64,000 bases of DNA from Thinopyrum elongatum (taxonomy: Eukaryota > Streptophyta > Magnoliopsida > Poales > Poaceae). Shown here piece by piece: positions 57,187 through 64,000 of the stretch. Every line of letters starts with the position of its first letter. Position 1 is the stretch's first letter. Made by a program: the position numbers and the translations under genes. Where the stretch lies: NCBI GenBank assembly GCA_011799875.1, contig CM022300.1, positions 236,480,807-236,544,806 of the forward strand. Direction: 5' to 3'. The notes beneath the pieces are model-generated. The model ran no database searches. It had not been told where the DNA came from and worked only from the letters and a program-made list of their open reading frames with translations.

Positions 57187-58179
57187 GCGCGAGCGCCGCT
57201 GGAGCCGGGCCTCGGGAGCCGTGGTGGTCGCGAGGCTGCTCTTTTTATCTTTTCCCTGCATCAAGAAGTAGAAAGCCCTGCCGGGGCATGTAATGGACCA
57301 TGGCGCTTGCGCCGTTATATTAACGTTTTTACATCGCATCCTGGCATTCGTGTCGCTACTAATTGACGGGTTCTTGCTGATCGTGATTAGGATAACTTAG
57401 CTTAGTGTGCTTGCGGTAGACTCCCATGCCGCGAGGGCGTGCTTCTCTGGAGCTTGGACCTCCTGCGCGCCCCTCGTTCCAGAGAGATCCTACCAGGGGT
57501 TTCCTTCTCGAGGATTCAAAGCTTCTCAGTCCTCAGGAGGCACCCGGTGGCCGCGAGGTTTCTAGCGAGCAATAGGGCCTCTGGAGATGTTCCACGGGGC
57601 GCCGCGCCCCGCGAGGACCGATCGCCACTGGTACGCCAGGTCGCGATGCCCGGCGAGGCCAGGGGATGAGGGCTCATGGGGAAAGCACACACCCGTTAGC
57701 TCGTTCACGAGCATCGCGCGAGGATTAAGACGCCAAAGTCTAGGGCACCAAGGCTTTGGCGAGGTGTGTTCGTGGGCGGACCCAGACATACACACCGTGC
57801 CCAGCCCCCGCTCGCGAGACGCGCGGGGAAGAGCGACGGGTAGCTGCCGCTCTCCGAAAGCAAGGTTTGAAAAAGTAAACGCTGCAAGGAGAAAAATTCC
57901 CATCCCTTTCAAATAAAGACGCGAGAACTTCGAATTTCATTCCAAGAAATGGCAAACCAGCTACAGAAAGCAAGCAAAAGAACAGCCGCGTCCGGCACCT
58001 ACACTAGTCTTCTGGTCTTCCCGCCAGCGCGGAGCATGGGGCTTTCACTAAGACGTGGGTGGGAGCCCCCGTGAGGCTCAGGAGCAGCACTCAGGAGACT
58101 CCGGGGCGTGTACAGCCCCACTCATTATTACGTGAAAGTGTCACGAGCGGAGACTTGAGAGGCGCATGGCGCTCGCCTG
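57187..58179 (-). other. Element E region between integrase and the antisense gene, no gene
   Basis: GC-rich sequence with short frames on both strands. GCGAG and CTCGCGAG words recur. It would be the 3' untranslated part of both the sense polyprotein and the antisense transcript. Confidence 0.45.
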
Positions 58180-58880
58180 TTACGGGTAGAACTTCCGGAG
58201 GTGCTGGGTGTTCCAGGCATTCTGGATGGGGACCCCGTCATGCGTCTCCAGGCGCGCGGCGCCAGGCCTAGAGACACGGGTGATCCTGAACGGGCCCTCC
58301 CACATAGGCGAGAGCTTGTGAAGCCCCTCCCTAGAGAGCACCCGCCTTAGGACGAGATCACCCACCTCGAGGGTCCTGGAGCGGACGCTGCAGCAGTGAT
58401 ACCGTCGCAGCGCCTGTTGGTACCTCGCGGCACGGAGCGAGGCTTGGCGGCGGGCCTCCTCCCCGAGCACGAGATCTGTCCCCCGCGAGGCGTCCTGGCG
58501 TGCCTCGTCAAACGCCAAGACCCTCGGGGAGCGATGTTTGACTTCGTGTGGGAGGACCGCCTCAGCCCCGTAGACGAGGAAGAACGGGGTCTCGCCGGTG
58601 GGCTTAGTCACGGTGGTGCGGATGGACCACAGCACGGACTGAAGCTCACCGAGCCAACCCCTGTCGCAGGCCTCGAGTTTCTTCTTGAAGCTCCTCGTCT
58701 TGAGGCCCCTCAGGACCTCCGCGTTGGCTCGTTCGGCTTGGCCGTTACTCCGTGGGTGCGCCACTGAAGCGTAGCATATCTGCGTTCCAAGGTTAGCACA
58801 ATATGTTTTGAAGATGTTGCTCGTGAACTGAGAGCCATTGTCAGTGATGATACGGAGCGGCGTGCCCCGCGAGGGTGCCT
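58180..58880 (-). pseudogene. Element E integrase, C-terminal half
   Basis: On the minus strand it reads RIITDNGSQFTSNIFKTYC (second catalytic Asp), SVAHPRSNGQAERANAEVLR (catalytic Glu), PFFLVYGAEAVLP and the C-terminal DLVLRRV...GPFRI fold, ending LRKFYP stop. The H-H-C-C finger and first Asp are missing because the upstream part is deleted. The 195-codon frame from 58764 is intact. Confidence 0.85.
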
Positions 58881-59539
58881 GAGAGGGGTTGAGCCCCTCG
58901 GCACGCGGCGTGGCGTCCTTCTGAGGCGGTGGGGTGTTGGCGAAGCCACTCGAGGTCCTGCCTCCGGAGGTTCCTACGAGTTAGTCATGAAACACAAAGG
59001 GCAGTCGCGCTTGCTATCCTGCCCGTGATCTTTCCACGAGAAGATGAAGGCACTAAGGACCCGGTGAGGTGACGTGCACGGGGCCGGCCGCGAGCCAGAG
59101 CTCGGTCTCTTAGGTTTACCAGCGCTGCAGGGACGGACCCGAGCACAGACGTCGTGCCAGCAGCCCCCGTCGCGGGACAAGCAAGAGGCGGGTCAGCAAC
59201 GCGCGGGAATCGCAAAGGTGACTCCAGAGATGACGGGTCGCCAGGCGTAACGTTAGCAACCATAGTAACTTGAGCATGCGTAACTGGTCCAGAGTACACG
59301 AATCAACATGGCACAGCTGTGAGGGCGGGCCCCAGCAGCCTGAGGATGATGCAGCCCGGGGGGCGCCCTCAGTTGAACAAACCAAAACGTCACCTGGCAC
59401 CATCGTTGTAGAGGCGTTGGAGTAGCTGCAGACGCGTGCTGCAGAGATCGCTCCTCACGGGCCAACCGGCTCCTGAGGCCCGGGAGGCTCTGGAGGTCCG
59501 GAGGGCTCGCGAGGGTCCAGCACCTCCTCTGTCAGGACC
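58881..59539 (-). other. Rearranged segment of element E at the pol deletion
   Basis: No recognisable pol sequence. Short frames on both strands lack domains. The segment replaces RT palm, RNase H and the integrase N-terminus, so it marks the deletion or a filler insertion. Direct origin not identified. Confidence 0.4.
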
Positions 59540-59939
59540 GCCTGGCGCCTTGCCTCGCGGGCCGCCAATGCTCCATGCATGAAGCGCTGGTACGAGGCGG
59601 CCACGTTCAGCAGGCCGAACGACATGCGGACGTAGCTGCAGGGGTAGCCCCCGCTCCGGCCGACACGGGACGGCTAGAACAGGCCCTGCAAAGCAGCCCT
59701 GTTGAGACCTGGGATGTTGACGCAGACGCGCAGCTCGCCGCCCATGTCAGGGGCCGCGGCTGCACCCGGTGGTGTGGGGCGACGCTCGCCACGCATGGCT
59801 CGCGCCTCCTGAAGCTCCTCGATTGCCTCGGTAATGAACTCATGAGCGCCTGGCGCCTCGCGCCTTGCGCCTTGCTCACGGAGGTGCGCGTCGAAGCACG
59901 CCTCCACGTGGTGCCCGAACGCCTCCCTCGTAAAGCTGG
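59540..59939 (-). pseudogene. Element E reverse transcriptase remnant
   Basis: On the minus strand it reads GELRVCVNIPGLNRAALQGL (RT motif around the first conserved strand), a stop, then YVRMSFGLLNVAASYQRFMH (the MPFGLxNAxAxYQR motif). The catalytic YxDD is absent. About 60 codons between the motifs are missing. Confidence 0.8.
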
Positions 59940-60704
59940 TCAGGTCAGAGGCCCTCCAGATAAGAGCCCCCGAGCCCGTCCTAAGGGGGGCACCGGGCAC
60001 GCCTTCCTATGCGAGAGGGAAAGGCGGGCAGTAGAGGGCACAGGGCCAGGGGCACCACCGGCAAGCGCCACAGCTTCCTGACGGCCCTTGAGGAGGAGCT
60101 GCTTCTTCTTGGGGATGGCCTCAGGAGGCAGGATTGCACCCTCATCGTCAGAGCTCTCGACCGCCGCAGCCTGATAGGCGTGCTCGAGGGAGGACACCGC
60201 ATCCTTTTCGTCGCACGCGACCGTGATGATACCGCCACTCCTTGGCATCTTGAGGACATTGTAGTCGTGGTGAGTTACTGCCATGAACTTGGCGAGGGCC
60301 GGATACCCGAGAATGGCATTGTACGGGAGGCCGATGTGGGCGACGTTGAAGTCGATGAGCTCAGTGTGGTAGTTGTCACGCTTGCCAAAGGTGACAGGGA
60401 GGCGGATCTGCCCTATGGGAACAGTGGAGCCATCGATAACCCCTGAGAAAGGCTTGGTAGGCAGAAGCTGGGCGTAGGGCACTTGGAGTGTCTCAAACGT
60501 CTCGACGAAAAAAACATTGAGCCCCGGGCCGCCATCGATGAGGGTTTTGGTGACGAGGACGTTGCTGATGGTTGGCGTGCAGAGCATTGGGAGCGCGCCA
60601 GCGGCGGCTGAGCACTTGAGTTGGTCCATGGAGTCGAATGTGATGGCGTGCTTGGACCACCTGAGGGGACGCGACGCCTCAAGCTTGGGAAGGGCCGCAT
60701 TCAC
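59940..60704 (-). pseudogene. Element E protease region
   Basis: Frame of 254 codons with KTLIDGGPGLNVFFVETF (aspartic protease active-site region, D-G-G form), GQIRLPVTFG and LPYNAILGYPALAKFMAV. All are standard plant gypsy protease-region blocks. An acidic linker leads towards RT. One stop separates it from gag upstream. Confidence 0.85.
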
Positions 60705-62460
60705 CTCCCGAGCGAACTGCTTGAAGATGCGATGAGAGGCGGGAGCCTAAGCGCCACCCAGGATGCAGGCGATCGCACGAGGCTCTTGGAAGCCCCCAGC
60801 CCCATCATCTTGGCGGTTGTCGTCATTTCTCCTTGGCAGTGGCGGCAGCGGAGGGAGGCCGGCATTGCCCTGAGGACGGTCCTCACGAGGCTGGCCCTGC
60901 CAGCGGTCCTCACGGGGTTGGTCGCGCCAGTCCTGGCGGGGGTTGCGGTTGTCCCAGCGGCCTCCACCGCGACCTCCTCCGCGGCCGTAGCCGCGGTCGC
61001 TGTGCTCGGGGCGGCGGCCAAGGCGCCCGTCGCGGATTGCCCTGAGCTCCTGGCAGTCATTGGTATTGTGGCTGTGGACGTTGTGGAAGACGCAGAACGG
61101 GCGGTTTCCCCTGGGGGCTCATCGTGGTCACGGCAACGCTTCATCTCGGGCTCCGCAGCCAGCACAGCGGGGCCCTTACACTTCACTTCCTTAGCCTTGG
61201 CCTTCTTGTCTTCAGGATCAACCTCCGGAAGCTCCAGGAGGGAAAGGCGACCTTCCTCTGTCCTCGCGCACCTGACTACCATGTTGAACATCTCCAGAGC
61301 CGAACACAAGTCCTCGTGTATGGCGAGCTCCTCCTTCATCTTGACATCCCGGACGCCATCAGAGAACGCCGAGATAATGGCCTCGTCTGACACCTTCGGG
61401 ATCTTGAGGCGAACGTTCGTGAAGCGCTGTATGTACTTGTGCAAGGTCTCGCCCGGCTGCTGCTTTACGCGCCGCAAGTCGCCTGCTACAGGAGCGCGCT
61501 CGCGAGTGCCCTGAAAGTTAGCGATGAAGCGCTCGCATAGCTCGTCCCAGGAGGAGATCAACCCTATCGGGAGGTTCAGGAGCCAAGAACATGCACCATC
61601 CTTGAGGGCCATGGGGAACCAGTTCGCCATGACCTTGTCGTTGCCATTCGCCGCTTCGATGCTCAGCTCGTAGAGCTGGAGAATTCCGCGGGGTCGGGGG
61701 TGCCGTCGTAGCGTGGAGACAGATCCGGCTTGAACTTGCCAGGCCAAACGACGCGGCGCAGCTCCGGGGTGAAAGCACGGCAGCCTACCGCACTCACAAG
61801 GGTCGGTCGAATGGGTGGAGCTTGGTCTTGGCGCCCACGCGCCACCGCCTCTGGTGGCACGCGGTCTTCACGCGGCGGCGCTAGAAGCGCGCGCGCTTCT
61901 CCTTGGGGCCGCTGCACCACCTGGCAGCTTTCTTCATCGCGCGTCGGCGCCCTGCGCGGCGGGTCGCGTTGGGGTGCCTCACGCCTGGGCTCATGGTCCG
62001 CGTCGTGCAGAGGAGGAGGGGGTGCGCCGTGAGCCACATTGCCCGCCAGGGACGGCGGGGGACGGGGCGAACGGGACAGTGATGGGGCTTCACCGGCGGC
62101 GTTGACGAGCTCGGCGATGCGGCCGAGCCAGTCGTCATAGAGGTCGTTGGCCGGACGGTAACGCAGAAGCTCACGCGCCATGAGCAGCGGCGAGCATGGG
62201 AAGACGACGCCGTGGCTGGAGTGGGTGATGGAGTTGCGGTACGGCCGTCGCGCCGCACGGACGGTGGCAGCGACGAATCCTGTTGTTCGCGAGTAGCAGG
62301 GTCAGTGGCGGCGTTAGCCACCGGGGAGGCGGAGCGGCGAGGAGCGCCGTTGCCCACGGGTGTTGCCTGAGCGACACGAGCGGCCCGGCGCTCGGCACGA
62401 ACACGGCGAGCGTCGGCCATAAAGGCAACGAAACGGCGGCGGAGCGAACGATGGAAGAGA
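60705..62460 (-). pseudogene. Element E gag
   Basis: N-terminal part at about 62420-61750 (RPANDLYDDWLGRIAELVNA). The conserved gag core at 61747-61250 includes FPMALKDGACSWLLNLP, SWDELCERFIANFQGT and QQPGETLHKYIQRF. A zinc-finger-like FCVFHNVHSHNTNDC is followed by an RG-rich tail (GRGGGRGGGRWDNR). Two frame breaks and a stop near 60750 interrupt it. Confidence 0.8.
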
Positions 62461-62492
62461 GGCTTCGACACGCCCCTAACCGGCGCGCCAAA
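62461..62492 (-). other. Element E leader with putative primer site
   Basis: On the minus strand the LTR end GACA is followed by TTTGGCGCGCCGGTTAGGGG. Its position fits the primer binding site, but I cannot match it to a tRNA with confidence. Confidence 0.4.
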
Positions 62493-63359
62493 TGTCGGAT
62501 TCAGGGCTCCGCAGACCCAAGAAAGGTTCAAACTCTAGGGCGTGTGCGAAGAACTCAACCTATCCAGCCTACCAACCCGTCGCCCCACGGCCTAGCTCGA
62601 TTCACACGAACAAGGAAGAAGATGAACATGGCAGTTTTCCCCAGGTTTGGGCCACCTTGCGGTGTAAGACCCTACTCCTGCTTTGTGGTGGATTGGCCTC
62701 ACGAGGGGCTGAGGATAGACTAGGACAAGGGATGAACAACCTCGCGAGGTTCGGGGGTGAAGGAATGAGTCGACCCCTTCTACGATGGTGGCTAACCTAT
62801 ATTTATAGTGGCCTCGATCCTCTTCCCCCAAAACGTAGGCGGGAATGGATCCCACAGTGGCCAATTTGAAAGGGGACAAGTGGTACATCTTATCCTGACG
62901 AAAGGTGGTCTTCGCCTGCAAAGCTTCTGGTCATGATGCAGCGGTGGGCTCGACGATGACATCCGACCTGCCGTGCTGGCGGCCTTGGTCTCGTTGCACC
63001 GGAATGGAAACATTTGCCAGATTTCTCGGGAACCCATGCCTGTCCTTGCCTCGTTAGCACCAAAGAGGAAACTGTCTTCTCTGCGCCCGCTGGCGCCCGC
63101 CTGTCGTGGTCGTCATGGCTCACGTCATGGTAGCCTCATGAGGCTGGGTACCTGCATAGAAATCTTCGCTCCTCGGGAGGCCGCCTGGGAAGGCCACTCC
63201 CTCAGGAGGTCTTGGTGCCGTCCGCCTCACGAGGCTTGGCCCCTCGCGAGGGTCTTGCCTTGGCGGTCTTGTAGACGGGTCGTACCAGGCCTTCGATGAA
63301 GCCACGCCGTGGGCCGCAGGCAGGCAAGTCTGGGTACCCTGGTTCCCAGAACACCGACA
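62493..63359 (-). repeat. 5' LTR of element E, 867 bp
   Basis: Same length as the 3' LTR, about 94% identical by hand count. Ends TGTCGGATTC and AACACCGACA on the plus strand and is followed by gccga. Confidence 0.95.
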
Positions 63360-63786
63360 GCCGAAAGTTCCAGGGGTCGCGGAAAAAGTATAGGGAAAAT
63401 CGGGGGATTTTTGGTAAAGTCTATGTTTGGCCCGGAAGTTCCGTGGTAAGGACGGAAGTTCCGGGGGAGTCAGGAAGTTCCGGGGGTCGTGGAATTTCTT
63501 CTGGGACGAACCCTAAATTCTGGATCTGAGAACGGAGGCGGAAAAACTCAATTTCCAGGGTCAAAATTGAGAAGATTTGATGGATGGAAAGTGGGGAAAA
63601 GATGGGTAAAGCTAGATCCACTTGGAACACATCGAATCCATGGATCAAAATCAACAAAATCTCATCAAACCAACAAATCAAAAAAAAATAGGGCTATTTT
63701 TTGTGGGGATTTTCGAAATTGGGAGAAAAACACACAAAAAAATCAAGTTAGAAAACAATGGGGAAGACTCCAAAATCATGATCAAC
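63360..63786 (-). mobile_element. Element G 5' leader, right part
   Basis: Continuation of 53745-55381 after element E. It contains at least three more GGAAGTTCCGG-type palindromes (63425-63485) and A-rich sequence. No gene. Confidence 0.65.
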
Positions 63787-63803
63787 CTGGCTCATGATAC
63801 CAA
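63787..63803 (-). other. Element G primer binding site (initiator tRNA-Met)
   Basis: On the minus strand TGGTATCATGAGCCAGGTT lies 2 nt after the LTR end. It matches the complement of the plant initiator-Met tRNA 3' end (TGGTATCAGAGCCAGGTT) with a small indel. Confidence 0.7.
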
Positions 63804-64000
63804 GATGATGTAGGGCGGAACCCTAGGGGCCGATCTTTCACGATTTGGAGAGGATCCCACAAAGAACACACGACAGGGGAAATGAGAGGAAACACTCAAA
63901 CCAACGAGAAACGATCACACATGTGCTAGATCCATGAACACAAAGGGAGATACAAGATCCAAACACAACAAGGGACGATACAAACGGTTCTTCCCAATCC
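63804..64000 (-). repeat. 5' LTR of element G, partial
   Basis: From 63806 it matches the LTR at 22874 with scattered substitutions and two short indels up to the window end. The rest, and the second target duplication (expected gatct), lie beyond the window. Confidence 0.85.

Larger units (their letters stand above)
55382..63359 (-). mobile_element. Element E: Tat-like gypsy retrotransposon, 8.0 kb, TSD gccga
   Basis: Two 867-bp LTRs with TGTC...GACA ends are flanked by perfect gccga (55377-55381 and 63360-63364). On the minus strand it has gag, protease, a remnant of reverse transcriptase and the second half of integrase. RT palm, RNase H and the integrase N-terminus are deleted or rearranged. 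An antisense AT-hook gene lies between integrase and the 3' LTR. A hand count gives about 50 differences between the LTRs (about 6%). That suggests roughly 2 million years at the commonly used grass rate of 1.3e-8 per site per year. Confidence 0.9.
22874..64000 (-). mobile_element. Element G: host gypsy-type element interrupted by four nested insertions
   Basis: The LTR end TGATGTAGGGCGGAACCC occurs at 22874 and again at 63806. At 63806 it is preceded on the minus-strand path by an initiator-Met primer site, so the 3' LTR is at the left and the 5' LTR at the right, running off the window. G's own pieces are 22874-23899, 28606-29649, 48880-50760, 52366-55381 and 63360-64000. Removing the concatemer at 23900-28605 joins the minus-strand frame without a gap (…YRFHG to DEVHDLR…). 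That supports one continuous element. It has gag-like and polyprotein C-terminal parts, but no RT or integrase motif is visible in the pieces present. Confidence 0.8.

Noticed and set aside
56446..57339. 297-codon minus-strand frame
   Set aside because: It is antisense to the AT-hook gene, which has a TATA box, ATG context and a known motif. The minus frame is GC-rich without domains.
59575..61514. Long plus-strand frames over the gag and protease of element E
   Set aside because: The minus strand has clear gag, protease and RT motifs. The plus frames are shadows.
22874..64000. Possible endogenous pararetrovirus or other viral insertion
   Set aside because: All polyprotein motifs belong to Ty3/gypsy retrotransposons with LTRs. 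No movement-protein or caulimovirus-type arrangement is visible.

Overview
The window is plant nuclear DNA made almost entirely of nested transposable elements. It looks like a large-genome Triticeae grass (wheat, Aegilops, barley or rye type). The reasons are the TGTAAC-type and TGATACGTCT-type Ty3/gypsy LTRs, Stowaway MITEs with the CTCCCTCCGTCCC end, a long CACTA element, and Tat-lineage gypsy polyproteins. I see no bacterial, organellar or ordinary single-copy plant gene. The gene-like pieces are transposon genes or host fragments carried by transposons. Family names are left open where the sequence alone does not settle them.

Left part (1-22873). The 3' end of a + strand gypsy element (1-2708) runs into its 4.0 kb LTR (2709-6729, carrying a Stowaway MITE). 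This element sits in an older minus-strand LTR (6730-7080 plus 19057-21433). Into the same old LTR a complete element, called A here, has inserted (7081-19056, TSD gcgat). It has LTRs, a tRNA-Asp primer site and a domain-less 335-aa ORF, but no reverse transcriptase. Its 3' LTR is split by a 5.3 kb Mutator-like element (13063-18390, long TIRs, 9-bp TSD) that carries two gene-like units. One is a three-exon gene with a zf-XS-like zinc finger of the kind found in RNA-directed DNA methylation proteins. A Helitron 3' end (hairpin plus CTAG at 22029) and a promoter-bearing fragment of a Tat antisense gene follow.

Right part (22874-64000). One minus-strand gypsy-type element, called G, spans the rest. 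Its 3' LTR is at 22874 and its primer site and 5' LTR begin at 63787-63806 and run off the window. Four insertions interrupt G, each with its own target duplication: (i) a 4.7 kb head-to-tail and head-to-head concatemer of one short LTR element (23900-28605, TSD ccatg); (ii) a 19.2 kb CACTA transposon (29650-48876, TSD aac) containing B3-like and F-box gene remnants, a degenerate ~350-bp repeat array and an 11 kb truncated Tat gypsy element; (iii) a 1.6 kb solo LTR (50761-52360, TSD gctct); (iv) an 8 kb Tat-like element, called E (55382-63359, TSD gccga), with two 867-bp LTRs and a deleted reverse transcriptase.

The most unusual object is the concatemer. Four full 581-bp LTRs and two inverted partial LTRs appear to have integrated as one unit, bounded at both sides by the same (U5) LTR end. 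Next in interest are the MULE-borne zf-XS gene and the antisense genes with their own TATA boxes in both Tat-type elements.
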